Source of the DNA: Lytechinus variegatus
Lineage: Eukaryota > Echinodermata > Echinoidea > Temnopleuroida > Toxopneustidae
NCBI RefSeq assembly: GCF_018143015.1
Contig: NC_054758.1
Location: 22,436,001-22,500,000, forward strand
Length of the DNA stretch: 64,000 nt
Direction: 5' to 3'
Under the pieces are notes generated by a model that searched no databases, had not been told where the DNA came from, and saw only the letters and a program-made list of their open reading frames with translations. The translations under genes were made by a program, and so were the position numbers. Shown piece by piece: positions 35,941-47,210 of this stretch (positions are counted from its first letter, which is position 1; every line of letters begins with the position of its first letter).

Positions 35941-35984
35941 TTCACCCATTCTTGATAATTGAGACACGTAATATGTAGTAGGAA

Positions 35985-36245
35985 TAGTGGCATACGTAGG
36001 ATTTTCCAAGGGGGGGGGGCAAATTAGTCCGCCAAAAACTTTGACAAGCAACCAAAAATAGGCTTCAAACACAAATAAAGAATTTCGTACCAGTGACAAA
36101 GTTTGACAAGAAAAAAAAGAAAAAAAAACAAGGGTCTTCACGTTCAAAGGAGCGGGCCACTTTTGGATCGTCAGGGATCAGTTGTGACTCGTCAGAGGGG
36201 GGGGGGGGGCAGTCTACACCCTCTGCCCCCCCCCCCGTAGTCACG
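35985..36245. repeat. Poly-G/C-bearing interspersed repeat
   Basis: GGCATACGTAGGATTTTCC followed by a G-run and GTCCGCCAAAAACTTTGACA, then a GACAAG(A)n stretch. A related inverted copy lies inside the TIR transposon at 38335-38505 (CGAAAATCCTAGGTACGCC after a C-run). Further G and C runs follow at 36197 and 36227. Confidence 0.55.
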
Positions 36246-36376
36246 CTAACGAGTAGGAAAGAAAGTTGCACAACTTAATTGTCCACCTGCCATGTGCATC
36301 ATAGAAGAGCGTCTCGCACCAACCAACGTTGATCGTATTATTTCGTATATTTCGAGTCCTATGCTAAGGGATCTAA

Positions 36377-36946
36377 AGGCCTGGTCACACCGCCCGAGCG
36401 TTGTTGGCGCAGTCATGGCGAGGACAGACAATATGCAAATGACACTTCAGACACTGAGCTTAATATAAATCTATTCAACGTCCTTTGTGATAGCAGCATG
36501 TAAATTTCAACATTATTGAAATTTTCAAGCAGTCAATGAGAGAAAACTAACAATATCTTGACAATTCTTCCACATAAGGATGCTTATTTGCATATTATGC
36601 AAATGAGGTAGATTTTTTTGCACTTTTGATTAAAAACATTGATTAAAGTTATTTATCATGAATTAAAATAAAACTGTTTTGGACACTTAATTTGTAATTT
36701 TTGGACTATTTTCCTTATTTTTCTTACTTTTTATGGCTAATTTGCATAATATGCAAATTTCATAAATTTCCACTGCTTGGATTTTTTGGGACTTTTAGTA
36801 TGTTGTTAAGGGGACCTTCCTGGAAAGCATTGCAGTGGAAAATCAAGTGTTGCAATTAGTGGTGGGTCAAACGCTATATTGACTGGGTGGTAGGGAGAGA
36901 GGGTCGAATTTCGCTCCAACAACGCTCGGGCGGTGTGACCATGCCT
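36377..36946. mobile_element. Non-autonomous TIR element, PIF/Harbinger-like (570 bp)
   Basis: Inverted ends AGGCCTGGTCACACCGCCCG and CGGGCGGTGTGACCATGCCT with TAA on both sides (36374-36376, 36947-36949). The interior is AT-rich with no coding capacity. Terminus and 3-bp flank resemble those of the elements at 30613 and 37756. Confidence 0.7.
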
Positions 36947-37149
36947 TAAGGCATGGACCTATTCCGCCCGAGCGTTGTTGGAGCGGTCGTGGAGCGGAGA
37001 GAAAAAATCATCACCGCTCGCTACCGTTCACCATTTTTTCTTTCGATTGTTTTCTTTTTGTTTTCGATTTTTCCCCACTTTTGTGAGCGAAATTCGACCC
37101 TCTCTCCCTATCGCCTTACGACCGCTCCAACAACGCTCGGGGGGGGGGG
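36947..37149. mobile_element. Second, shorter copy of the same fold-back family
   Basis: TAAGGCATGGACCTATTCCG leads into CCGCCCGAGCGTTGTTGG; the right arm CCAACAACGCTCGGG runs into a G-run at 37140 and the end is lost. GAGCGGAGAG and its surroundings resemble the right arm of 36377-36946. Confidence 0.6.
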
Positions 37150-37300
37150 GCGTTTCATGAAAGGACTTGTCGGACGTTTTATCCGACAAGTCCCATTTCA
37201 CCCGATAGTTACCATAGGAACAGTGCCTCTCAGCCAATCAAAATCATGGAAAGATGTCAGATCTGACATCTTGTCGGATGAAAATATTGATGAAACGCTT
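37150..37300. mobile_element. Small fold-back MITE with GCGTTTCAT ends
   Basis: GCGTTTCATGAA at the left pairs with TTGATGAAACGC at the right, and GGACTTGTCGGA / TCCGACAAGTCC form an inner hairpin. About 150 bp, non-coding. Confidence 0.6.
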
Positions 37301-37752
37301 CCCAGGCCTTAACCGTCTGGGACCTGTATCGCGGCATTGTGACGTCATTTCGTTCCGTTCCTTCATCTGTTCATGGTTGCACTAACAAATCTACATCGTG
37401 AAATAACCAAGGGACAAAGCGACTAAGCGTTAAGATTAAAATTAAATGCCAACTTAATCATGTTAATCCGCAAAGCAGACATTCGTGCTCATTTTCCCCA
37501 TGAAATGAAAAAAAATAGACGGCATTTTGATAAATAACTGGATTTTAATCAAACATTTTGTTAATGGTGTGTATATAAAGTGTAAATTGGTCTCACTCTA
37601 TATCTTGGGTTGTGCAAAAGAGTGAAGCGAGCAATCAATTGAATTGCGTAAAACGCAATTTCTTGAACATTTTCCTCATGAAACATTCCGCATCTTCCCC
37701 CTCCCCCAAAAAAAACTTCAAAAGAGAAGGGTAGAGATAATGAAAAATTGCA
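37301..37752. other. Intergenic DNA, nothing recognised
   Basis: A TGACGTCA palindrome (CRE-type) occurs near 37342-37349 without a gene nearby. No other supported feature. Confidence 0.35.
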
Positions 37753-37755
37753 TTA

Positions 37756-39285
37756 AGCCCAAGTCACATATAGACACGGATCCTCACGGATCAACACGGC
37801 AATGCCGGCATGATCCGGGGAGGTCCGGGATAGTTTTGCCCCGGATGACTGTAAACACGGCATCAACACGGCAGCTTCACATGGATCTACACGGACCATG
37901 CCGGCAGAGCACGTCGTCAACACGGACCAACACGTCAGCAACACGGACCTACACGTCAGCAACACGGACCAACACGTCAGCTACACGGACCAACACGTCA
38001 GCAACACGGACCAACACGTCAGCCACAAGGACCAACACGGACCAACACGTCAGCAACACGGACCTACACGTCAGCAACACGGACCAACACGTCAGCTACA
38101 CGGATCAACACGTCAGCTACACGGACCCACACGTCAGCTCAAGGATCAACACGTCAGCTCAAGGATCAACACGGCAGCTGTATTGACCAGCACGGCAAAT
38201 TAAAATTTGCTCATAATAATGAGCTGATATCCATTTATTTATTTATTTATTCATTTGTTTCATTTTTTTCTCATCCTTGTCGCAACATTATATTATGATG
38301 TTTTTTAAAAAGATATCAAAACTCAAAACTTCCAATTTGTGATTGAAAACCCCCTTTTTTTTGCTTGTCAATTTTTTTCGGGTACGAAATCCTTTATTTG
38401 TGATTGCAAACCGTTTTTTATTTTTATTTTTTGGCTTGTCAAATTTTTTTGGCGTACGATTTTGCCCCCCCCCCCTGCCGAAAATCCTAGGTACGCCACT
38501 GATTTGATATCACTTTATTGAAATCACAATAAAGGAAATAAATTTTCCAATTCAATAGAAAACATAATAAAAATTAAGATAGGCCCTGGTCATGACACAT
38601 AACTGTCGATGAAGGGCAGTAGTATAAAACTTAATGTACAATTTCGATGTAACAGGTACATAACATATACATATAACATGTTAAAAAAAAATGAAATGTG
38701 AAATAATAATAACAGACACAGTTGGGGTAAATATTAGAAAAAAAGAGGAGAAATTATTCATACAGGCACTAAGTCTACAAATATTAGGTTGGGGCCAATC
38801 CCAAAAGCGTAAGAAAATATCCTGAATTATTTAATAATCCATTTAATTATAAATAAATTAAGCACTGTTTAACAACTACTGAAAAGTTCATAAAGTAAAT
38901 AGCGTTGTAAAGATTTGATGGGAAAGAAGAACACGGACTGCCAAGGATACTCCAGGCAGCCACACGGACCTACACGGCAGCTACACGGACCTACACGTCA
39001 GCCACACGGACCTACACGGCAGCTACACGGACCTACACGTCAGCCACACGGACCTATACGGTAGCTACACGGACCATCCCGGATGGCTTTGCCAACCCGG
39101 CAGTCCACGGATGACGCCGGATGTTTTTGACAGTCAAAAACTGCCGTGTTGGCCTCCCGGATGTTCAAGGACCAACACGGACCGCCCCGGACCTCCAAGG
39201 ATGCCCAAGGCGCCAACACGGATCGCTCCCCGGACCACCCCGGATCAGATCCGGGGTGGTCCGGGGTCTATATGTGACTGGGGCT
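37756..39285. mobile_element. Non-autonomous TIR transposon, PIF/Harbinger-like, copy 2 (inverted relative to copy 1)
   Basis: About 1.53 kb. Begins AGCCCAAGTCACATATAGAC and ends TCTATATGTGACTGGGGCT. Flanks are TTA (37753-37755) and TCA (39286-39288), compatible with a decayed 3-bp duplication. Its left end corresponds to the reverse complement of the right end of copy 1. The 21-bp units (CAACACGTCAGCTACACGGA type) fill about 37900-38190 and related units fill 38935-39080. The middle has an extra block with a C-run (about 38335-38505) absent from copy 1, which explains most of the length difference. Confidence 0.75.
38335..38505. repeat. Repeat inserted inside TIR transposon copy 2
   Basis: Two diverged direct units (TTGTGATTGAAAACCCCC... 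and TTGTGATTGCAAACCG...) followed by a C-run and CCTAGGTACGCCACTG. Absent at the matching place in copy 1 and related to 35985-36110 in inverse orientation, so it most likely entered after the transposon copies separated. Confidence 0.5.
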
Positions 39286-39389
39286 TCAACTAACAGATCT
39301 ATCATTTTCGTCTCACCTGCATAGGCGCCACTTTTCCGACGGCGGCGGAATCAACACCAAATTTTACGTTTTTTAAATGACAGCATAAC

Positions 39390-42236
39390 TTAGAAAATGC
39401 TTATAATGGGAGACTTTAATTATGATCTTTTAGCGAGTGATACTAATATTTTAGCAAATGACTTTTTAGAGACATTCCTTTCTGCCTCCTTTTTGCCACT
39501 TATTTCTAGACCCACTAGAATTACTAATACTTCCGCAACTCTGATTGACAATTTTTTCTCCAATATTCGTTCAGAATTTAAAGCTGGTATAATTATCTCA
39601 GACATGTCTGATCATTTCCCAATTTTCATGTATTGTTCTAATCAATATCAGCCAAACAACTTTCCCAATTATGTACCTAAGAGGCGTGTATATAGTGATC
39701 TAAATATATCTCGTTTGAAACAAAGTTTAGAAGAAGAAACTTGGGATGATGTATTTAGTACAGAATGTGTTGACGAGTCCTACGAAACATTTATTGATAT
39801 CTTCATGAGTCATGTTAATGAAAATATCCCTTTTGCAAAGCCCAAGTCTAAAAATTATAAAAGATCACCTAGATTACCTTGGATAACGAATTCAATTCTT
39901 CGTTCGATAAATAAAAAAAATCGATTATACTATAAATATATATCAAGATTAACTGAGAATACTCGGAGCCAATATACCAATTATAAGAATATACTAACAG
40001 GGGTCATCCGTACTGCTAAAAAGGCATATTACCATGATCAATTTAATCAATGCAAGAATGATCTTAAAAAAACATGGAAATTGATCAATTCTACCATCAA
40101 TAATGGACAAAAGTTTTCAAAGATAACTAAGCTTATGCATAATGATTCTATTATTGAAGATAAAGCTCAGATGGCAAATATTTTCAATAATTATTTTTCA
40201 CAAATTGGATTTGAGCTCTCTAGAAGTATCCCAACAAATTCCCATTCATTTCATCAATATCTGGGAGATAGAAATCAAAGTTCTATGTTTTTTTCTCCTA
40301 CGAACGCACAGGAGATAATTAAAATTATATCTAGCCTAAAATAAAAAAAAGTGCAGGTTTCGATAACATTGATAACATCCTTTTACAGAAAACTATGAAT
40401 TATATAATTGACCCTCTTATTTATATATTCAATTTGTCTTTATCATCGGGAAATATTCCAAAATCAATGAAAATTTCTAAGATAATACCAGTCTTCAAAA
40501 AGGGTGATAGTTCTTTAGCAAGTAACTACAGACCCATTTCATTGCTTACAAACTTATCTAAAATTCTTGAAAAACTGGTTCACATACGAACCATATGTTT
40601 TTTTAAAAAGCACAACATCCTATCCGATACTCAATTTGGTTTCCGAGAAAAGAGTAGCACTTCCCATGCAATACTTTCTTTAGTTCAAACAGTTGCCAAA
40701 GCTTATGACATGTCTTCGAATACGATTGGTATGTTCTTAGATTTTTCAAAAGCATTCGATACAGTTGATCATAATATTCTCCTTTATAAACTTTCTCATT
40801 ATGGAATTAGAGGGGAACCACTAAAGTGGTTCAAGAATTATCTAACCGGGCGTTCACAGTTCGTTTCACTTGATGGTAATATTTCTGAACATAAACCTGT
40901 TCTTTGTGGAGTTCCACAGGGCAGCATTCTTGGCCCACTTTTGTTCATTACTTATATAAATGATATTGATATGTCATCAAGATTGCTTCAATTTATACTT
41001 TTCGCTGATGACTCTAATATATTTCTGTCGCACCCCGACCCAGATCAATTGATGCAAATATTCAATGACGAACTAAAAAATGTTTCTAATTGGATAACAG
41101 CTAACAAACTTTCTCTTAACCTAGAAAAAACTAGCTACATGCTATTTAGCAACAAGATTACGACTGTACCAAAAGATGTAATTTTAAATGATACTGTTAT
41201 TCAAAGAGTGCGATCAACTAAATTTTTGGGACTGATCATTGACGATAAACTTTCTTGGAAAACACATATTGATAATATTTGTAAAATCATTGCTCGCAAT
41301 ATTGGTGTCATTAGAAAATTAAGTCACTTCTTACCCCATTATATTTTGTTATCATTATATTCAACGTTAATTTTACCTTATCTGAATTACGGAGTTGTTG
41401 CATGGGGTAACGCAGCGAATTCTCAAATTAATAGACTTTTTATATTACAAAAAAGAGCGATTCGTATTATTAGTCATGCAGATTTCAGGGCACATACAAA
41501 TATTCTGTTTTTGAAAAATAAAGTCTTGAAGGTTAAAGATTTATATTCTTTTCAACTCGGACAGTTAATGTACAAGTTTATTAATAAACAATTACCGTTA
41601 CCGTTTGATAATATGTTTGTAAAAAATGATACAATTCATAAGCACTTCACTCGCCAGGCGAGTTCCTTTCATTTACCTCTGAATAGAACATCGTTTGCAC
41701 AGAAGACATTTGTTTTTACTGGTCCAAAATTATGGAATTCTTTTTCAAAGGAAATTATACAATGTAATTCAATACAAAATTTCAAAGGAAAACTTAAAAA
41801 ATATCTTCTGGATTCATATTAAATTATCGTTTTTTCACAAAGTTATGTAACTCAGAACTTAATATGTAAATGTGTTTGTTAATTTCTCTTTGTATATATG
41901 TTTAATCGTTTTATGATTTCTGTATACAGTGTATACTGATTCATTCATTTTTATTTTTATTTATTTCTATTCTTTATTTTTTATTCATTGTATATATGTA
42001 TTGTTTATTTCTTTATTTTATCTTATTTTTATTCATAAATGTATTTATGAAAGGGGGCCTTCACCCTACAAGCTCTGCTTTTTAGTTGGTCTCCTTCTCT
42101 TTCGAATTCATAGTATTATTGTATTATAGAAATGATTTATATATATTTTGTAAATATGTACATGTATATTGAACTATCATTGTAAATGTAAAAAGATTGA
42201 AAGAGAAAATAAATGAATTGAATTGAATTGAAAAAA
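39390..42236 (+). mobile_element. 5'-truncated CR1/L2-like LINE with reverse transcriptase
   Basis: Open frame 1 (39397-40344) covers the C-terminal part of an APE-type endonuclease: MGDFN near its start and SDHFP (residues 70-74) are the family motifs. Open frame 2 (40395-41822, 475 residues) holds the reverse transcriptase: NYRPISLL (44-51), FLDFSKAFDTVDH (114-126, motif A), GVPQGSILGPLLF (172-184, motif B) and FADD (203-206, motif C). The two parts are one protein interrupted by one frameshift at an A-run near 40342-40350. The N-terminal endonuclease and everything upstream are missing. The 3' end has AATAAATGAATTGAATTG repeats and an A-run, as in CR1/L2 tails. Nearly intact, so a fairly recent, dead-on-arrival insertion. 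Confidence 0.85.
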
Positions 42237-42240
42237 AAAT

Positions 42241-42830
42241 TGAATGCTTGGACCTAGTTCATGAAACTTCGACGTAAGGTTAATCAAGTATTACTAAACA
42301 TCCTACTTGCGTTTCACGTCATATGACCAAGGTCAAAGGTCATCTAGGGTCAATGAACTTTGGCCAAATTGGGGATATCTGTTGAATTACCATCATAACT
42401 TATATAGTTTATTGGTCTAGTTCATAAAACTTGGACATAAGAGTTATCAAGTATCATTGAGTATCCTGTGCGAATGTCAGGTCACATGACAAAGGTCAAA
42501 GGTCAATGAACTTTGGTCATGTGGGGGTATCTGTTGAATTACAGTCATAACTTTGAAAGTTTATGGATCTGATTCATGAAACTTGGACATGAGAGTAATC
42601 AAGTATCTCTGAAACATTTCGTTCGGGTTTCAGGTCACATGGCGAAAGTAAAAGGTCATTTAAGGTCATTGAACTTTGGTCATTTTAGAGGTAATTATTA
42701 CATTGCTGTCATAACTTTCAGAATTTATAGATATAGTGTATAAAATGTGGATGTAGGGGTGATCACGTTTCACTGACAAGTTTTAGGTCACATTATCAAG
42801 GTGAAATGTCAAATAACGTAGTATTATATC
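42241..42830. repeat. Satellite of about 150-165 bp units with AGGTCA half-sites
   Basis: Three to four diverged direct units, anchored on TTCATGAAACTTGGACAT near 42257, 42420, 42572 and 42737. Units contain GGTCACATGACAAAGGTCAA-type sequence, CAATGAACTTTGGTCA and GGTATCTGTTGAATTAC. Perfect AGGTCAAAGGTCA occurs at 42330-42342 and 42493-42505. It begins directly after the LINE tail. Confidence 0.85.
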
Positions 42831-44060
42831 ATTATATGAATGGTGTTTTTTGTGAATAATTATTTTAGAGTAGTTTTCAAAATCATCACTGCTGCTATAT
42901 TGAATCGCGTGATGCAGCTGAGACCGCCAGAGGCATTCCAGTTGTTAGGGTTTAGGAGTGGAATAAATTCGAAATCATTATACAATTACTAATCATTGTT
43001 AATTATATCCTTCATTCCTAAGCTTCATTTTTAATGCATATGCCTTGTATATCATAAATATTCTAAATGTTTCTTGCTTCTACCCTCTTCTTTCCTCCAA
43101 TGTTTCCTGTTCCCCTTTTATTTAGTGCTTTCGTTGTATTGCTAACTGTACAATGCAACCACAATCATACCTATCAAACTGACGTATTTAACAACTATTC
43201 ATCATGTCAGTTAGCCAGGGCGTGAAGTCTTGTGATCTTTTTAGGAAACATACGAAAGGCAAAGATATCGATCTTAAACCAAATGCCCCTCAAATCCCCT
43301 ACACTTGCAAAAACTAGCTTTCCCTTTTAATTCCATTGGGGCGCCAAAAGCCTTAAATATACTATTTGCTTTATTTTGACTTTAACGTTTTTGCGCCCCG
43401 TGCCTACAGGAACTCCCCCCCCCCTTTCGCGCGCCACAACTGACAAGCTTTATTAGTAATTTACTGTATCTATTTGAAAAATCGTACTAAAAGTGCAAGA
43501 ATTTGTTTACGACGCGAGTGAGAAAAATCCTCCGACTTTTTTTACTTTGCCCTTTGCAAAGTTTACATAAATTGAAAAATTCAACAGTCGACATTTTGAA
43601 CATGTTAAAAGTAAGAGGAACAAGAAGGGATGCTCCAATAATTGAATCCGAGCCAGTGTACTTGGGTGAAAATCCCGGGGGGGGGGGACAGAGGGACGCG
43701 TCCCCCTTCCCAAATTAGTAGGAGGACACCTTACAATTTCAAATGTCCCCCTGCTTTTTCGGGTCTTTTATGATGGAAAGAAATACATCATTCGAAATCG
43801 AAATAAAACATGTATTTTGGACGAGCTTTCCTTTTTTTCACGTCAAATATCTTTTGGTCTCGAAATGACCTTACATTTGGGGCAATAACCATTTTTTTTT
43901 TGCTTCTCAAACTTTTCAGCAATCGGTCCCCCTACCTTTGGGGAGAAATTTCCGCCTTTGCTAATGTATCTCTGTGAGTTGTTTCCGAATTTGACCAATA
44001 AAGCGCATTATATCAAGGTAGGCCAGCAATACTGAAAAGAAAGAAAATAGAGGACAAGTT
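42831..44060. other. Intergenic DNA, nothing recognised
   Basis: About 1.2 kb with C- and G-runs near 43417 and 43679 and no gene. Confidence 0.4.
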
Positions 44061-44129
44061 CCGTTCTTTGGATGTTGCAAGGACGGCACAATTTCTGGCC
44101 GCTAACCCTTCCCCCGCTTCGTTTTACTA

Positions 44130-45170
44130 CTCTTTTTTTTTTCATTGCGACTTCTTATTCTTTTGCTGCTGCTCCTGCTTCTTCTTCATCTTTTCTCTTC
44201 CTCTTCACCTTCTTTTATTTTTTCTTTTTTTTCTCTCTGTTCTTTTTTCTCTTCTTCCACTTATTCTTCTTTTCCTCTCCATCTTCCTATTTCATTTCTC
44301 TTCTTCATTCCCAACAACAACATCATCATCACCATTATTATCATCATCATCACCATCTTCTCCACCATTACAACAACCATCATCCCTATCCCCACCACCG
44401 CAAATATCAACATGAACATCACCACCATCAAGACCATCAATTTCAAAATCATCAATACCACCGCCAACATAATCATCATCACCATCATAATCAAAATCAT
44501 CATCATTATCATCATCACCATCATCATCACCATCTTCACCATCATCATCATTATCATTATCCTCATCATCATTATCCTCATCATCATCATTATCATCATC
44601 ATCATCTTCACCATCATCATCATTAACATCATCATCACCATCTTCACCACCACCACCATCATCATCATCACCATCGTCACCATCGTCACCATCATCACCT
44701 TCTTCACCATCATTATCATCGTTACTCTTATCGCCATCACTATTATTGTCACCGTCACGATCACAACCATCATCATTATCATCGGTGCAGTCGTAATCAT
44801 GAACACCAGTAAACATAAACACAGAAAATACACCATCCTTATATATTTTTTTCTGTTAGCAACCATGCTAACTGCAGCGAAAAACCATAATCCACAGTAA
44901 TGTTCATGAGAATTGGTAGCAGTTGTAGCAGTTGTAGTAGTAGTAGTAGTAGTAGTAGTAGTCATGGTAGTAGTAGTAGAAGAGGAAGAAAAGGAAAAAA
45001 GAAGAAAAGGGGAAAAGGAAAGAAGAAGAAGAAAAGGAAGACGAAAAAAGAAGAAGAAAAGAAGAAGGAAGAAAAAGAACAGAATGAGGAGAAAGAGGAG
45101 GTAGCAGTTATAGTGATAGAAGTACTACTAGTAGTACTATTTCTGCTATTACTACTACTACTGCTACGAA
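44130..45170. repeat. Compound simple-sequence region: pyrimidine tract, (ATC)n, (GTA)n, purine tract
   Basis: 44130-44300 is T/C-rich; 44320-44790 is largely ATC/ACC triplets; 44920-44975 is (GTA)n; 44975-45100 is A/G-rich; 45110-45170 is (CTA)n. Both strands stay open for over 170 codons (poly I/H/S or poly D/M), purely from composition. Confidence 0.9.
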
Positions 45171-45174
45171 TATA

Positions 45175-45740
45175 AAAATTAAAAATCCGCATACACACAA
45201 TCTAAAAAAAATCCACATACATTTTGAAATGTCAATAATCAACGTAAGAAAAATGCAAAATGGTTGATGCAAATTGAGTGTAAGAATACATTTTCGTTGA
45301 AATCTAATTTAATTAAGAATTCATCAAACATGAAACACACTTTCCAATATTTTACAAATTATACATCCTGTTTGAAACAAAAATAATCTGATGGGTCTGA
45401 CAAAAAATATCAAACATGAGTCACCAAATACAAGTCCATTCCTACGAGTGAAAGTTTTTCCGACTTATGAATTGTCCAACACATGGTGGCGCTAGACTGA
45501 TTTCGGTTCTTTACTTTGGAGAGTGTTTCGCTAAATCTAGTGGTTTCCAGTGAGGTTCCGAATGTCATCAGTTCATTTTCAACGGTATGAAAGACTTATG
45601 GCAGTTCATATGTAGATTCGAACATCATTTCCCATTTCCGTAAGTCGCATATCAAGGATCATACGCTTTAGAAAAAGTTAAGTTAAATGTATGTGGTGGG
45701 TGTACCAGGCTTATAGGTCAAAGAGTTTAAGTTAGTCTTT
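45175..45740 (-). other. 3' flank of SM37
   Basis: Presumed 3' untranslated region and downstream DNA of the minus-strand SM37 gene. No canonical AATAAA was found close to the stop codon; an ATTAAA variant lies at 45308-45313 on the minus strand (about 430 bp after the stop). Confidence 0.35.
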
Positions 45741-46811
45741 TCATGGCATAGCTATAGCTTGTGCTTGTTGGTACATCCTGGGTTGTTGCGGCCATCGGCC
45801 ACCACCTTGGTTGGGGTTCTGGGGGTTCCAGCCTCCTGCCCCAGGTCTTTGTGGATTCCATCCTCCAGCACCACCTTGACCTTGATTTGGGTTCCATCGT
45901 CCACCTCCTGCTCCTTGGTTGGGATTCCATCCTGCTCCTGCACCTTGGTTGGGATTCCATCCACCTCCTTGACCTTGGTTAGGATTCCATCGTCCACCGC
46001 CGGCGCCTTGGTTGGGGTTCCAACGCCCTCCACCTTGATTTGGATTCTGATTTCCCCAGCCTCCCTGACCGGCTCCTGCTCCTGCACCCCATCCTCCTTG
46101 ACCTCCTTGACCTCCTTGTCCCCAACCGCCACGTCCACCACCAGGCATACCTGGTCCCATTCCAGTTGATTCATTGAAGCCTCCTCTTCCTCCAGTGTTG
46201 ATATTAGGGTTGACGGTACCTGCCGGTGAAATCTCACAAATAAAAGCAGCTGCCATGTTGCATGCTTGATGGCCCCACTTCGTTGTACCTCCATTCATCT
46301 GCATTTGACCCGGAAGCGTCATACAGCGGCCGTTCCAGCGGAAGTTGGTCGGGTCAAAGGTTTGTCGAGGTTGTTGTCCTCCTGGCCTCTGTCCTGGCAT
46401 CATTGGTCTGTTTGGTCCCCAGTGCTCGTCAAGGAGGGCATTGTCATAAACTTCTGTACTGTCCCAAGTTGAGTTCCTACCTTGTCCTAGGCGGAAACCT
46501 AGCCAGACATTTTGCGGACGGAGCCTTTGGCCTTCTCCTATCCTGTTTCCACGGAGAGGTTGTAACAGGTCAAACCTGAGCTTTCGGACTACTCTGCGTT
46601 CCTCGAAAGTTGTTGGGCAAGCCAGGTGACCGGGAGAAATTCCGTCGCATCCTACGAACTCCTTGCACATCTGCGAGGCCATGTCATAGGTCCTCTTGCC
46701 ACCAAAAGCACGGTAACAGCTGTTCTCCACCTTCGTCCATGATGGCGGACACTGGGCCTGGACGGCTATTAAACCTGCAACCAAGCAGGCAAAACGGAGC
46801 GCTGCCTCCAT
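45741..46811 (-). CDS. SM37: Spicule matrix protein SM37
   Basis: Intronless coding region of 356 residues. Signal peptide 1-19 (MEAALRFACLVAGLIAVQA), then a CTLD from C21 to about C192: CPPSWTKVENSCYRAF opening, cysteines 32, 49, 55, 65, 163, 184 and 192, and WLGF at 103-106 (family WIGL). An insert around 133-155 is rich in P, G, Q and R. Residues 208-340 are a Gly-rich domain whose later part repeats a GGGRWNPNQGAG-type unit about seven times. The C-terminus PRMYQQAQAIAMP resembles the SM50-type tail. Sequons at 113 (NST) and 213 (NES). The classic EPN/WND calcium residues are absent. Known role: matrix protein occluded in the larval calcite spicule, made by primary mesenchyme cells. SM37-SM50 linkage is known in sea urchins and supports the name. 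Possible confusion: another SM50-family paralogue. Confidence 0.85.
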   Translation of the reverse strand: MEAALRFACLVAGLIAVQAQCPPSWTKVENSCYRAFGGKRTYDMASQMCKEFVGCDGISPGHLACPTTFEERRVVRKLRFDLLQPLRGNRIGEGQRLRPQNVWLGFRLGQGRNSTWDSTEVYDNALLDEHWGPNRPMMPGQRPGGQQPRQTFDPTNFRWNGRCMTLPGQMQMNGGTTKWGHQACNMAAAFICEISPAGTVNPNINTGGRGGFNESTGMGPGMPGGGRGGWGQGGQGGQGGWGAGAGAGQGGWGNQNPNQGGGRWNPNQGAGGGRWNPNQGQGGGWNPNQGAGAGWNPNQGAGGGRWNPNQGQGGAGGWNPQRPGAGGWNPQNPNQGGGRWPQQPRMYQQAQAIAMP

Positions 46812-47210
46812 TTTGGATTCAAATCAGAAAGCCTATTTATTTCTTGTCCTTTGCTTTTTAAGAGATTCCAGCACACAACTTTGTCCAAAGCTCTTACTCT
46901 GACTGAAGGTTTAGCTCGAATGAAATGAACGAAGCACGGAACCCATGGGTGCGCGGTCTTCTGCACACGGCACGCAGCAAAGTGGGTGTTACCAAACTTG
47001 GTTGTCAGTCACTTCTCCCCTATACCTCCGAATAGTCACGTAAGCACCGCCCATCTCTAAAGTCCCTCTCCTCTCACCTTCTGACTCAGTCCGGACTCAC
47101 GTGGTTTTCCCCCGTCTTCCGGAAAAGCGTAAAACGGGGTTAAAAATAGGGGGCAAAAATAGAACTCTCCATGAAGTACAAAACCATACGGTTTATGCTC
47201 TTTATAGGCT
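46812..47210 (-). promoter_or_regulatory. Candidate SM37 promoter / 5' region
   Basis: Upstream DNA of SM37. A palindromic ETS core TTCCGGAA lies at 47117-47124, about 305 bp before the start codon, and a TATAAA on the minus strand lies near 47200-47205. An ATAAATA at 46834-46840 is too close to the ATG to be a TATA box with a usable leader. The start of transcription is not defined. ETS factors drive skeletogenic genes in sea urchins, so the ETS site is plausible but untested. Confidence 0.4.

Noticed and set aside
44145-44965. Long open frames on both strands (poly-Ile/His, poly-Met/Asp)
   Set aside because: Caused by ATC/GAT triplet repeats, with both strands open at once.
45752-46294. 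Alternative frames of 136-180 codons over the Gly-rich end of SM37
   Set aside because: Shadows of the repeat; only the 356-codon frame has a signal peptide and CTLD.
46834-46840. ATAAATA as TATA box of SM37
   Set aside because: It lies only about 23 bp before the start codon, leaving no room for a leader.
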